DNA of 64,000 nt from Holothuria scabra (GCA_037179385.1 CM074193.1:6469547-6533546); one strand, 5' to 3'; positions 36,913 to 49,443 are shown, numbered from the stretch's first letter. Translations and numbers: made by a program. Notes: generated by a model from the sequence alone, not told the origin.

Positions 36913-39082
36913 CCCCACTAACAAAATGGCATAATATCTATATAAGAACAACATGAAAGCGAATGCACAAAGAAACTTAACATCCTGTAACAGAACATTG
37001 AAGGCAGTCAAATATCACCCCAAACTAAAGTTTTTTAGTTTGTAAGGTCAACAGAAATTCTCAATCAATTCTTTAATTGACAGCAAATTCAAAAAGTGAA
37101 GAGTACTGTGGCTCATATTCAAGCATGTATTGTACTGAGAGTATTCTGATTAAACATTGAGTCTTGTATACTCACCCTGAAGCAATAAACTGACATTGCG
37201 TCTGGATAAGGATGAGTTTTAGACAGTCAAGTTGTGGGAGGGGCTAAGTGGGTCAGAGGCGTAGCCAGGGCCCGAGACTTCGGTCTCCCAAAATTAAAAA
37301 GAATTAAGGTTAGCTATGTGTTAAAGAAAATGCACTTGTAAGTTGCACCCTGAATTGTACTCTAGCCCCCTATATAATTTCAAGCAACGCCGGCCACTAA
37401 AACTTAGGTTACGTGAAATTGTCTGGGGTGATAGCCTGGGTTTGGATCTTTAAACAAAACCTGTCGGAGGCAGGACAACGTGTCCCATAAAATTCCCCAA
37501 TCTCAAGTATACTACGTACCGTACTGAATGATGGTGACCCTCTGCATAGATAGTGTTTGAACTATCCCTATGCATAGGCCACGACCCTGCTAAACAATGT
37601 TGAAAGAATTTCCGACACTTGACTCAGACTTGTTAGAAAGAGACAAGAGTAGGGCATGCAGGGGCCATTTCCGTGATAAAGAAAGAAAAAAGATATTTTG
37701 ATCTTCACCTTGTCAACCCAAGCTTGGACCGAAGTCCCAGCATTACAGATTATTCTGAAATTGAAGTTAAACAAGAGTCCCTTCAGTAGGTTTTCATGTA
37801 TGAGCTGACTTATTGCGTATCCAGAGGTAGACCCATCTGTCAGTTTGTAAGAAGGAATTGACGATCTGATGAACAAAATGATTTCTTTATATAAATAAAT
37901 ACAATCACGTAGTATTTTCCCAGGTTGCTCTTTGCCCTTCCCTTCTTCGAAACCGAATGAACAAAATTTGAACCTGTCACTGATTCTTGACTGCAGAGTA
38001 CGTTCGAACGTAAACAAGTAATCTGACTTAACTCGTTGATCGAATTTTGTCATGGAGGGTTTTTCGAGTGTGTTCTTAGGGGTAAGCCTAGGGGAGGGAG
38101 TTACCCTTGTTAAAAAAAACATTGGGGTTTTAAAGGTCTACTGATGCAAATAGTGCGAATTTTAGCCTCAAACGTGACAACACTGGCAGTGATCACCATT
38201 CTATTTTGTAATTTCTTGCCATTTTTTGAACTCGTTCATGAATGGGAGAGTTCAACCCCAGTACTTCCATTTAGCTATACGCGATTGAACTTGAAAATGA
38301 GACAGTATATGTAGGACTAGATTTGGAAAGCAGGAGGGACAAATATCTCTTAGGAAGAACGTGCAAAGACTATTGATGTTTAAAAAGACCGCATATCTCA
38401 AAACAGTTTAATACTTTAGGATAACATATACAGGGGCGACTGGTGCTTCTGTTAAAGGTAAACTCCACTGGCCAGAACTTGGTTTATGTAACTGCATGCT
38501 TAGTTAATAGGAGGCAAGTCTATTATTTTGCAGATCAATTTAGTGAACGTTTCAAAACCTTGCAGTGTTAGCACTAAGCAAATAAAGACTTTCGTACAAG
38601 AATAACTTTTCTTCTTCGCTTCAAATTGCACTTAATTACCAGAAACAAAGCAGCAACTGTGATTTTGTTGATTATTTTTAGTTTTCAAATCGAACGAAAC
38701 AAAGAGGTTTTTGTTTTTTAAAGGTATTCATTGTCAGCTAAAATGGAACAATATAAAAAAAACTGATCTAGACAGAAAGGGAACGTATTTCAGTTACAGT
38801 GACATGTCTAGAAACAGAATGGCAACGATTTTAACACTATCGAATGATTGGGATTTGGAAAGCGAAAGGGTTGAATAAACCCCTTTCCATTTGTTAGGAA
38901 TTTGGTCCCTTTTTGCACACTCAATTTCTAAATCTTTGTAAACACGATTAAAAGCCGAGACAAAACTTTCCTCCTTGAAAGAAAGGAAAAAGAGGAATGA
39001 GACAAAAGTAGAACAATATGAAACATTGTTTCACTGATAACGAAAGTAGTCTAGTAATTAAACAGAACTTTCACTATTTCAC
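36913..39082. other. stretch with no confirmed gene
   Basis: Apart from the uncertain frame at 37568-38122, nothing is supported. A worn GAGGCGTAGCCAGGGCCCGA at about 37255-37285 belongs to the widespread GGCGTAGC repeat type. GGATAAGGATGAGTTTTA at about 37203-37220 recurs at about 52590-52607. Confidence 0.45.
37568..38122 (-). CDS. uncertain 184-codon open frame, no recognised domain
   Basis: After the POU exon this is the longest uninterrupted frame in the window. I do not recognise it. The translation is mixed in composition, not low-complexity, with a moderately hydrophobic middle (residues about 105-130 and 145-160) and no signal peptide, membrane helix or motif I can name. There is no matching repeat elsewhere in the window, no clear promoter, and the base composition is close to the surroundings. 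A frame of this length is mildly unusual at this GC content but can arise by chance, so I list it only as a candidate exon. Confidence 0.15.
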   Translation of the reverse strand: MFFLTRVTPSPRLTPKNTLEKPSMTKFDQRVKSDYLFTFERTLQSRISDRFKFCSFGFEEGKGKEQPGKILRDCIYLYKEIILFIRSSIPSYKLTDGSTSGYAISQLIHENLLKGLLFNFNFRIICNAGTSVQAWVDKVKIKISFFFLYHGNGPCMPYSCLFLTSLSQVSEILSTLFSRVVAYA

Positions 39083-39099
39083 GGGGGGGGGGGGGGGGG
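39083..39099 (+). repeat. G17 homopolymer
   Basis: An uninterrupted run of 17 G, the longest in the window. A C11 run lies at 39444-39454. Confidence 0.95.
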
Positions 39100-40804
39100 A
39101 TTTGTGAATTAAACAGACAAAGCCATTTTTACATGGGGGATATTTTAGTAATTGAATGGGTCATACGCTTTACTTTTACATGGTATGAACTTAGCTAATA
39201 AACCTTGGTATTAGTTTTCGTTTCATGGATATATAAAGTAATAAAAGGGGCACCATCTTCACTCCATTTCCCTATTAATTTATGATCGATATAGGCTAGT
39301 GTCACAAAAGTGAAGTTTTTGGTTAAAAAACCAATACTGTACCATTTTTATTAGGGTAGGATTTAGTAAAAAATTTTGGCTCTTTGGAATGTCACGAGTG
39401 TCGTGCATGGCAAAGAGACCAAAGATGTAAGTTTATGGGCTGTCCCCCCCCCCCTTTGACGAAGAATAAACAGATTCCATCTTCCTCTTCCTTTTGATAC
39501 CGTATCGTAAAATTGAAAATTGCTAGGCACTGAAAGTATTAAATTAATTTGTACTGTTTAAATGGTATGAGCTACATTATTATATGTAAACTTGCTAAGA
39601 GTCAGTCCCAGGAACAAAACTGTGTTCATATCACACAATGTAATACTTATATGCTTCTGTAACTTGATTTTTTTATGTCGTAATAAATAAAAGACAAATG
39701 AAATAAAACGCAAACTTTAATTAGAATAATTCATAACAAATAAATCTATGGTGGGATAATGTTTAACTTGAGTGAAGGAATTTTTTTCCGAAAGAGGAAT
39801 AAGCTCTTAACTGGACTATGAGCGTAGAAAGCGTGGATCCTCCACTGATTAGCGTGCGGACTTTTAACTATATACTTTTCCCAACGTTACAAGGAAAAAA
39901 CCTCTAACTTTTCACTGTGTGATATATTTATCTACCTTTTCACAGATATCGAGTGCTACCGACAACTGAATTTCAAAACTCAAAAAAGGGACAAAAGGTA
40001 ACATGAAACTATTTGCATGGCCCGTTGTCGATCAACGTTTTCGAGTTCTTGCGATTCCACGAGAAGGCCAAGCATATAGACAGATAGAAGGAGAACGCTC
40101 TGATTTCTAGCTCGGGCGATTTTGCAAAATGAGGGGTTGGAACGAAAAGGTTAATGTTCTCTGCCAAATTCTGATTAAACTTTTAAGGATTATCAGAGAG
40201 GAAATCTCTCGTCTAAAATCGCAGTCCGGACCGTTCAACCCCCATCCAACTGAGGACGCCCAATGACCATTGACGTCGTCCTGGTGGAACATGCAGGTCT
40301 AGGGGGTGTCCATTAATATCCATGTTTGCATGACTTTCGATGCCATTTGATGCAATATTTGAACATTTATGTAAAGATGATTTGGCTACAGAGATTTCAA
40401 CTACCCTACAGGTTGGGAAACAATGAAAAGCCCTTTGGAAAATGTTTCAGGGTCCATAGATGCAATGTAATGCATTATTTTGGGTGTTTTAACAGAAATT
40501 TACGCAAAGCTTATATGTTTTACCGAGAGAGCGAGTTTAAAGTTGCGTTCTTGAATTAAGAGCTGAGGGACCGGAAGTATGTTTTCTTGGCCCCTTAAAT
40601 TTTTTACGGAATAATTACACACCTCAAAATAATATTAACTTACCCGTTTATAACTGTTCCCCAAATATCATTCCTTACAGTAAACTAAACACTTAAAGAT
40701 TGTAATAAAAAGGGATTAATTATAGGATGAATAAAACCATGCCGTGAACTGTGGGGTTAATATTCAAATTTCAGTTTTCTGTCATGCCAGGTTTTTCAGA
40801 TGCA
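39100..40804. other. gene-free stretch
   Basis: No gene is supported. A perfect octamer ATTTGCAT lies at 40011-40018. Confidence 0.5.
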
Positions 40805-40950
40805 CACTGTTTAACAAAGTGTTTCTTGATTGGCTGTTGCAATTCTATTGTATCGACTTTATTCTGTGTTAGGGTTAGGGATTAGGTTAGGGATTAGGTT
40901 AGGGATTAGGGTTATCGTTAGCCAGTTGGGAAATTTCTTGTTAAACAGTG
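40805..40950. mobile_element. M5 short element with TTAGGG-like core
   Basis: The perfect inverted ends CACTGTTTAACAA and TTGTTAAACAGTG enclose 146 bp. The middle (40869-40913) is a telomere-like minisatellite. TA flanks are not present; the outer bases are CA and CG. It has no coding capacity. Confidence 0.75.
40869..40913 (+). repeat. TTAGGG-like minisatellite
   Basis: TTAGGG units alternate with a 13-base unit TTAGGGATTAGGT, about three copies. It resembles the TTAGGG telomere repeat but lies inside M5, so it is not a chromosome end. Confidence 0.85.
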
Positions 40951-42172
40951 CGTATCGCCCCAGTTTTTGTAAGTTCAATGAGTCTTCAACTTCCACGCTA
41001 ATAACTTAGCTTCGTAATCTGCCCATCTACAGAAAAAAAAATAAACTACCCACTTAAAAAACCTGGTGGGGGCGTAAAATCGGAGCTAAAATCCCCCACT
41101 GATTTGTTTATTTCTCTTACAACTGTAAGTTTAGACTTAAAGATCGAAAAAGTAACGAAATTTTCAAATAAAATTTTACTTATTTTACTTCCGGAGCGGA
41201 GGAGAGGGACATCGTAAGATGTTGAGTAGAACCATAAAATCACACGGTGGTCTGTAAAAAAGACTTAGCCATAATTTATGGTATTTTTATTTTGCCTTTC
41301 TTTTAAAATCGTGGTTTAGATACACTCTGTAGGGAACCAATCCATGTATCAAAATAAAGATTTCTTCCAATGTTTTTTCGTCATGAGTTTAGCAATAAGC
41401 TGTTCTTGGAAGTAATATTGTTTCACTTGTTTGAAAAACGTCTGAAATTGTAACATCAATAAGTTAACAGATTGAAACCGAAATTTATCTTTTATCTTTG
41501 ACAAATCATTCTCCGGCTTGTCGACGTTCCTTCATAAATCATTTAAGAGAGAATGAAAACATCTCATTTTCCATATCCCACTTTTTGTTATAACTTTTTA
41601 AAGCTTCGTTCCATTTTGGTAACAATCAGTAAGTAACGTTTGGTCACAAGCCAACGTTGGTTATAGAGTACTTAATTGACGTGCACCGAATCTTGGATAC
41701 GCATTTGAATGATTTATCGTCGCCTTGTCCTCTACAGTAACTTGTTGTTAGATGTTATGATTCCATTTCATATATCCAATAGGAAAGGTTATCATATCAC
41801 TAATGACCGCCTAACAAGTGATTAGTAGGTCTATACGTATCACGATAGTAGACAATGATGTATAACACCGACTTTGCAGTAAAGGCTTGCAGTCAAGACT
41901 TTGCAGTAAAGGGCAAATTTCTAGCAAAATTCTCAGTAATATCAATTATTATCAATCATTTTGACATCTCGGAAAGATGCATGTCTGATTTTGATTCAAA
42001 TAAATTGCCCGTCGTCCTAATGTTATTTTTTAAGTCTGTGCTCGCTCTGTAGGCTGGTCTATGGACACAGTAACATCTCAGTCTGTCAGCGAACAGGGTT
42101 TGATTTGCTTTTAATTTTAGATAAAAGGCAACGAAACATTGGCCATGCAATGTTAAAGAAAAGCAGAAGTTT
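40951..42172. other. gene-free stretch
   Basis: A small direct repeat GACTTTGCAGTAAAGG occurs at 41870 and 41897. No gene is supported. Confidence 0.5.
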
Positions 42173-42353
42173 AAAATAAAACATCTCTTGAAAAATTCAG
42201 AAATATTTCTGAAATATTTCTGGATTCTATCTTATTTCCGTGATTGAGTTTTTTATCGTAATACCCCCCTTCTTTTCTTCTCTCTTCTTTTAGTAACTTC
42301 CGACGTAATTCTCTTCACGGTTTGATGTAATTTTTCAAGAGATGTTTTATTTT
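42173..42353. mobile_element. M6 hairpin element with 25-bp perfect inverted ends
   Basis: Bases 42173-42197 and 42329-42353 are perfect reverse complements over 25 bases (core ACATCTCTTGAAAAATT). The loop of about 130 bases has AAATATTTCT twice. The structure suggests a small inverted-repeat transposon. No target duplication can be assigned, because the flanks are homopolymer-like. Confidence 0.7.
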
Positions 42354-43695
42354 GTTTTTTTTTTTGTGGAAAAAACGAACGAGAGAGTTGTATGTTGAAG
42401 CAGCGGGAATAAAAAAAAGTAGTTTAAGTCTCGATATTGCTTAAGAATAAACAAGAAAGCACCTTAGAATTGCCGTGGATTGCAAGGCTTAAACTTCATA
42501 GAGTATTCCGGGAGCTATTTGGCCTCCCCAATTCTTGGATTATGACATGCAATAATTTCAATAGACTAAACTAAGAGCACAACCTCGAAAAGTAAAAATG
42601 AATATTGATAGGTAGATGAGCATGTGACGAATACGGTAGTTCCGTTGTTACATTTAAAAGTTAGGGTTTCCTGACATTTTTAAAGTTAATTAACGGCCTT
42701 AAACTTAATAAGTTAAAACAACGTTAGTAGGTTAAAGGTTGCCTTCCATTGGTAAACTCGAAATAATTTGTTTATTCAATTTTTAAAGTGATCGAATCAG
42801 TGCGAAGTTTAAGTGAAACAGCGATGGCCGGTTAATTATAATAACTGAATAATGCACGAATGGAGGGTTGTACTAGAGCACAAACCGAGTACTTCCAGCG
42901 AAGTAAAGTGTGTCAAGTTCAATTCGGAGCAAAACTCTTGTAACTTCATATGCTGATATCTTGGTATACAAATATAGTATGTCCAATTCGAAAAAAGTCT
43001 TACCAAAATATGCTAATTTTGTTTCTCTTTCACATATATCAAAATTACATTTTTTGGTTAAAATTCCCCTTGAAGTGCACATAAAGCATCGAATTTCAAA
43101 AATATATATTTCAGAGACTTAACAATGCATCACAATCATAATCACAGTCATTCAAAATCCATTCTGATAACTGACCTTATTACTGAGATTACTGAGATAC
43201 GAAACGTTGATACTGTATTCTTTGAAATTGTCGATTGAGCAACTAAAGATTTGTAACGCCCTTTTTGTAAAACTAGCATTATTTGACCTCGTTTTCCTTT
43301 GCAATAAAGATTTTCACCACGTTGAAATAATTTGTTCATGTCTTTTTAACCATGTAGTACTGGAAGGGGTTATAAATTCAAGTCTTTCTACACAGGTACA
43401 ATAGGTCTTAGAGATAGCAAAAACAAAAAAAAGACCGTAATTTGAGTAGTGCAAGAATGACAAATTTCTGTGAAATCTGCCACTTTAAATTGAACTGAAC
43501 AAGCTTCAACATTCTAAATTTCAGCTAAGGAATGCCCTGTGAAGATAGAAGTTGGACCCTTTGAATTTAGAGGTCGCATGACATGAAAATAACAAACGTG
43601 AGTATTTCATGTGAAAAGCATTAAAAATCGAGAAAATTGTCACAATATTTTATTAAAATCCGGTCCAAAACTGACCATGTACAGGGTAATTTCTG
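42354..43695. other. gene-free stretch with a short dispersed repeat
   Basis: 43507-43572 resembles 27255-27320 (TCAACATTCTAAATTTCAGC...GAATGCCCTGTG...TGAATTTA). No gene is supported. Confidence 0.5.
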
Positions 43696-43742
43696 ATTTG
43701 CATGCAATTAATCATGCATAAACATTAGCTCAATATGCAAAT
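43696..43742. promoter_or_regulatory. inverted pair of perfect POU octamers
   Basis: ATTTGCAT at 43696-43703 and ATGCAAAT at 43735-43742 are inverted and 39 bases apart, start to start. Between them lie CAATTAATCATGCATAA and CATTAG, which contain ATTA homeodomain cores. It is a candidate binding cluster for POU or homeodomain factors, possibly for the POU3 protein encoded in this window. Function is inferred only. Confidence 0.35.
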
Positions 43743-45238
43743 CTTGTGATGACTAGAGAGAAGAATATACCATATATGGCTACTGTTATCCTTCATTTCA
43801 AGGACAGTTGTAACATTAGTATGTCCTGAGGCTTTTATTTTTTAAGTTAAATTGTGTCCTTGAAAATCACTAAACCATGAACCATCTGATGATTAACTTA
43901 ATAAAGGGTCAACAAAAGGATTGTGAACATTGTGTAACACTCCACATCATTATTATAAAAACATTCAAACTTGAAAGAGGATATCTTGAGAAAAGATACT
44001 GACATAATTTAAAGATATATTTCCCCCGCTAGGAAACTTTACTCCTTAAGTGCTAAGTATAGTCAAAGTTTTTTTGGCTGACATATCTCCCTACCTTTAA
44101 ATTTATTTTATAGCATACATTTAAATAAATGTATGAAATTTTTGACTAACAGACACTTAAACTAGTCAATTTCCAGAGATCTACAACATGAGGGCAGGGT
44201 ATATCACAATTCTACCTTCATTGTAATTTTTATACTATGTGGTCATTTCTTATAATAAATTATTAAAGTCGGAAGATTTTTGATTATATGACATTTACCG
44301 TTGCCACGACAACATACTTACAACTGGCGATATCATTTTAAATAGTTATAGTCTATTTCATTTTGTGGGCCCTCGTTAGTGACATTTCCTTAGGGATGTG
44401 AGGCCCTGATATCACAAAGCTAAATATATCAATATTGACCATTTTGCTATGATTTGTGGAAAGACTGCTGTCACACTAAACTGAAGCGTAACGAATACAC
44501 GTAACCGTTTCGTCTAGAGAGGTCTTGCACAAAGGTCGTAATCACTCTATAATACAGAGCGTAGGGAAACCATTTTGGACTGTAACCTATCACAACAAGC
44601 AATAACCGTTATGTTTATATGGATCAGTGGTAACGAGGGAAAGATAAGGTTTTTGTTTCCAGTTCCTGATCAGTCCCTCCGTCAAGATGTCTTACCAAAG
44701 TCTTTCATAAGTCGGGAAATTTGCTAGAGAAACACATTATATAAGCAGAATTAAAAAGCTCATTTTCAACGAGTACCGAGATATGAAAAAACCGTTTATG
44801 TACAACAATGAAAACTTGTTGATACAAATAATTGGTGGTGTGTCGAAGGATGACGTCACGTGCGCCACCTCTGCAAGAGAGCTGTCTGAATATTTCTAAA
44901 AGGTTTAGTAATACCGTCGAGATGACATATGCCTTACGTACGCAATAGCCCAAGGAACACACATTACCATCCTACACCATTCATTTCATATCTGCTTCGT
45001 GTGATCCAAACACGTGAAAAATCCGGACACAGTGCGCTTGCCGTAAGCGTAGGTCGCACTACAGCGATATCGGATCGGATTACGGTCCGATATTTAGTGA
45101 GTTTTTACTATTATCTTCAACATCTGTGGTCTGGAAGAAGCAAAACTTTGCCAACATTCGGAATTATTTGATTTTTTTGACAGGACTACGAAAATTTAAA
45201 TTGTACTAATTATGCCGTGACGTCACATCCGCAGATAG
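43743..45238. other. gene-free stretch
   Basis: A snap-back with perfect 11-base arms TTTCAAGGACA / TGTCCTTGAAA lies at 43796-43865. A GC-richer patch runs from about 44830 to 45100 and contains ATATCGGA...TCCGATAT at about 45066-45092. No gene is supported. Confidence 0.5.
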
Positions 45239-45269
45239 CTTTTATCGGATACGCGCAGTCCGATAAAAG
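45239..45269. other. perfect 11-bp hairpin
   Basis: CTTTTATCGGA (45239-45249) and TCCGATAAAAG (45259-45269) are perfect complements around a 9-base loop. A shorter pair with the same ATCGGA/TCCGAT core lies about 170 bases to the left, so both may be ends of a worn element. Confidence 0.7.
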
Positions 45270-45287
45270 CCGTTTGTCAGCGTGACC

Positions 45288-45565
45288 ATGGGCGTCCGCA
45301 GAAAAAAAGTCAGGGGGGGGGGCGAAATTTCTAGGAGGGGGCAAAACCTCCAAGTCACCAAATTGACACAAAGCATGCGAAAATTTCAGCCCAAAATGCC
45401 TCCCAGATGGCCGGAAATGGCATTTCTAAGGCCTATTTTTCGCATAGAGACTTGGAAAACACGTTTTGTTCGGGTTTTTGCTTTGATTTTTATACGTTTT
45501 TTCAAATTTTTGATTTTCCGGGGGGGGGGGAGTGCCCCCCTTGCCCATACCTGCATACCCCCATG
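45288..45565. repeat. G-rich GGGCGTCCG-type interspersed repeat
   Basis: It starts CATGGGCGTCCGCAGAAAAA with a G10 run, has a middle rich in CAAAATGCC and ATTTTT, and closes with a G11 run and GTGCCCCCCTTGCCCATACC. This belongs to the loose family of GGCGT(A/C)NGC...GGGGG repeats that recurs at 46024, 47110, 54745 and 56320. Confidence 0.5.
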
Positions 45566-47040
45566 AACGTGACATCATGAAATAATTAGTTTACATTTTA
45601 TTTCCATTGTCCTCTCATACAAATCATATACTTACACAGGGTGGCAAATGTGTGGTTCTTTCTGACAATGAATGGCGGACATTTAACTAAAACACACAAA
45701 AATGCTTAAGATTGAACTTGGAAACGCTTTGGAGCTTAATCTAATCCGATATCGCTGTGAGTGTGACTTGCCCTTTAAAATTCAGCATGAACAACGACTC
45801 TCCAAGGGACAAGACATCAAGAGGAAATGGGATAGGATCGCTATGATCTTTTACATACCTGTTCTTGTATTACCAGGGAGCTGTCGGTTATTTGGAACTG
45901 CTTCCTGGTATATCACAGTAAACCTTTAATAAAATACTTTTGTCACATAAAACATCAAACTAGAGGTTTTCTTGAGGATAGAGTTTTAAAAACCCCTGTT
46001 TGCTGAAAACGTTATTGAATGCATGGGCGTCGATTTGGGGGGGACAGGGGGACATGTCCCCCCCTTTTTGAGTGGCGGGAACACTAATGTAAAAGTCCCT
46101 TCCAATTTTTTGTGACCTGAAACTTAAAAATTAGGTACTTCCAAAAATAATATACAAGTAGGTTATGAAAAATATGCTCTACTGATTACGATCGATTTAT
46201 GTATCAATAATTACACAAACTTTTTGGGCGCTCCGCACGCTTGCAGTGTCATTGGTGTCTTTTTTCAGTTGCATATCAAGGATACATTATTAATCTGTCT
46301 CTATGAATATGTCGATTGTTCGAGTGCATAGGGCAGAAGGTGTGGCTACGAAGGGGCACAACATATAGGAATCTGAAGAAGTGGAATCGTCCCCTACTAA
46401 GTTTTAATGAAATTTGTAATCTTTAGTGAATAACAAGTCTTGGTAGGCGTAACACATTTTAAGGAAGATGTCTCGGTGCACAGTCTGCAAACAACTTTTT
46501 CAGAAAAATAAATGATTTCAAATGGAAAATTTCGACAAGAGCACATCGCACATTCGTGTAGCGATTCGACCATTTCGTATTTAGACCATTATTCGAAAAC
46601 TAAAGTCACACTGAATTTTGCTAGATTAGAGACTTCAATCTGGAATTCGAGGTACACCTCCATCCTTTGTCTGCAGATAATGTATGAGGTGTCGTTCTAA
46701 ACTTCGAAAGGACATATTTTAATGTTTTTTTTGTATATGAACAGTCCTACACCGGTAGTCCTATGCAACGGTGTCTCAGTAACAGCAGTGGGTACCACCC
46801 CCACTCGATCTGTGGTTTTCCTGCCGTTGATTGAAGTGTGCTTTGATCAGTTTATGGATTTAACCTCCTTTCATCAAAAATGGTTTCTTTCTATCAGATC
46901 AGATCTTTTGTACAAATCCTTCGTAAACTTTCACAATTTTCGTTGTGATTCTTTTTACCTTCAGAGTGCACCTGGTGTTTAAATTCACATTAGCCGTGTA
47001 GTCCGTTGACGTAATTATCCACACTTTCAAGACCATGTTT
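45566..47040. other. stretch with a worn G-rich repeat, no gene
   Basis: Bases 46023-46075 (ATGGGCGTCGATTTGGGGGG...GACATGTCCCCCCC) are another copy of the G-rich repeat type, with a short palindromic GGGGGACATGTCCCCC. The rest is unremarkable. Confidence 0.5.
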
Positions 47041-47930
47041 TGAAAACTTTGGAGTTTCCAAGAAACTCAAAATATTGAAATATTTAGCACCATTTTGCAT
47101 CTGGGCCTCCTTTTCTCGGGTACCCAGTGGCGTAGCTTCAGGGGGAGGCGGCTCTGAAGAAATGAAGAATTCGGAAATTTGCCATTTGCGAAACCAGTCT
47201 ACAATGTGGCTTTGACAACTCGTGAAATTCCGATGTTCCAAATTTTCTCCAAAAAGAGATCCATATTCGTCATTAGTTGTCCCAAAAAAGCAAAATTTTT
47301 TCGCGCCCTTCGCGCGCCGAAAATTGCAATTCCTAAGCAGAGTTGCTCGCTCATACCTTCAATTGGGTAAACTTTCCGAGCTCTGGAGGTGACAAAATCG
47401 GAAATTTGCTACATGTTACACCAGATCATCAAGTGACAACGTAACTAAAGTGCTGTTTTTTTTTAAAAAAAAAAAAAATTATAAAATTCCAAATTTTCTC
47501 CGATATAAGCTCTTGACTAAAAAAATTTCGTCAGCGAACCTCATTTCGTAGGATGTTGGAAAAGAGTATGTAGCAACAACGATCCCTGGTCACCGCTCCA
47601 TCTCCAGATTTGCCAACAGGTTATACAAATTCTTCAGTAATTTCCCAACTTTTCAAATTTCCAAACTTTTCTGCAATACAAGCTTAATATTTTCAGATAT
47701 TTGAAAAAAGGACAAAAGTTTCAGCGCGCTTCGCCCCCCGCGAATAACGTCCTTAGTATATTGGTGTTCACACTTAAAGAATCGTAAAATTTGAACGACT
47801 ACCCACCCCTTCCTCTGCAAAAATGTGTAGGTAGGCCGTTGTGGACACCCTACCAGGATAAGTGAAAAAATGTGCCAGATTTCCCCCCACTTTGAAAATC
47901 AAATCGACGTCCCTTATTGAATGTCCGACC
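47041..47930. repeat. degenerate GTGGCGTAGC-family repeat cluster
   Basis: Recurring elements are CCCAGTGGCGTAGCTTCAGG at about 47124, CGCGCCCTTCGCGCGCCGAA at about 47303 and CAGCGCGCTTCGCCCCCCGC at about 47723, with CAAATTT(T/C)CC(A/G)-like lines between. The same vocabulary occurs at 54745-56375. It is an old, heavily diverged interspersed repeat without coding capacity. Confidence 0.5.
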
Positions 47931-49334
47931 GTTAGACATAACAACTTTTCATTTTTAGCGGAAAAATGTCTCTAGGGGAGCATTGACTTCATTACTGTCT
48001 GCCGGGTTCTTTCCCCCTGTACAATATTCCAACTTTCTTCCACTTTCTTGTGCAATTGCTTTTTGTTTCGTCCTTAAAGATCCCAACGGAAATAAGCTTT
48101 TTTAAAGGCTTTTAGGTTTTCCCTGGTACTATGTTTGTAACTCATTTCACTCATCTTTTATGTCTTATATTTCTGTTTATTGCCTGTAGCATCCTTTTTT
48201 GTATATCCTTTAACATTTGTTTGTGTTTGTGTTTTTATATGTACCAAATAAATCAAACAATCAATCAACCAATCAAAGGAACACATTATATCTTCTCAAT
48301 TAACATAGTCACGTACTACTTACCTTACTGTAAAATATCTTCAACTGGTTCACAAGTCATTCATCTATATATAGTTCAAGCACGGATGTGTTAAAAGAAG
48401 AGTTTAGTGTCACAAAAGGATTTGATATGTTAGGCGGGTGCTTAGTCTAAGCAGGGAGAAGTGATTAGACCCCCTGGTCTAAGCATTTTGGTGGAATTTG
48501 CATTGAAATACGATGTGCAGTTAGATCTCAAAATATGAGCAAGTAAAGTTTACACATTTTCAACAAAAAGTGAACTTGAGGCAAACATATATGACATCAT
48601 ACCCCCCCCCCCACACACACACACATTAGTACTCGGTCTTTTGTGTGTTTTTTTTAAACTTAGAGTCGATTTTCTCCTCAACAATCCCATATTATTGAAA
48701 TATGATTGCATAAGTGGCATAAAAACTTAACAAACTTTGCATCCTAAACAGAGTGGTCCTATTCCTATTAAAGTCAAGGTACACAACAGTTTGATAAACA
48801 AAGGGAAACAAAGCATTCCCTGACAATGTGAGGAACTGATATAAGCTTTGTTGCCCTCAAACTCACTTTGAAACACAAACCCGCTGACTTCATTAACTGA
48901 TATGTCGAGAAATACATGTCCGATTTGAATGGAACTTTTGCCACACTCTGTAGATTTGGTTCCTTTTTCACATATGAAAATTTCATTTTGGCTTAATCTT
49001 CTCCTTTAAAAGTAACACCTCCCTGGTTCAAACTTTACAGATTTCTCAACGATCTACGACTATATACAATATAACAGCGAACTACTTAGAAAATAAAGTA
49101 CACTCTAGCAATACATTAATGAAAAGATGTAAATTAGTCATAAAAGTACAATATTGAGATTTGATAAGTCACTAATGACTACCTGTAAGATAACAATATG
49201 CATGACGGTACGGGACCGAGGGTTTCAGCCCCCAACTGGCCAAAATCTTGCAAGGTCGGACAGACTTTGGTGCCACAGTCGGGCAAAGGTCACCGCCCCT
49301 GAGAGAAAGAGTCCCGTAGCGGCCATGACAATAT
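47931..49334. other. gene-free stretch
   Basis: C11 followed by (AC)n lies at 48602-48625, and a perfect octamer ATTTGCAT at 48496-48503. CCAATCAA-like words near 48257-48277 form a short degenerate repeat. No gene is supported. Confidence 0.5.
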
Positions 49335-49410
49335 TTTATGGATGGATGTATTAATGTATGGATGGATGGATGATGGATGAATGGATGGACGGACGGACGG
49401 ATGGATGAAC
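49335..49410 (+). repeat. (ATGG)n/(ACGG)n degenerate microsatellite
   Basis: About 75 bases of ATGG units with an ACGG variant block, producing the His/Pro/Ser repeats in minus-strand frames. Confidence 0.9.
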
Positions 49411-49443
49411 GAAAACCACAACCCTCCAATTTTCAAATAATTT

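Noticed and set aside
40869..40913. True telomere or chromosome-fusion site
   Set aside because: The array is about 45 bases, degenerate, and enclosed by element-specific inverted ends.
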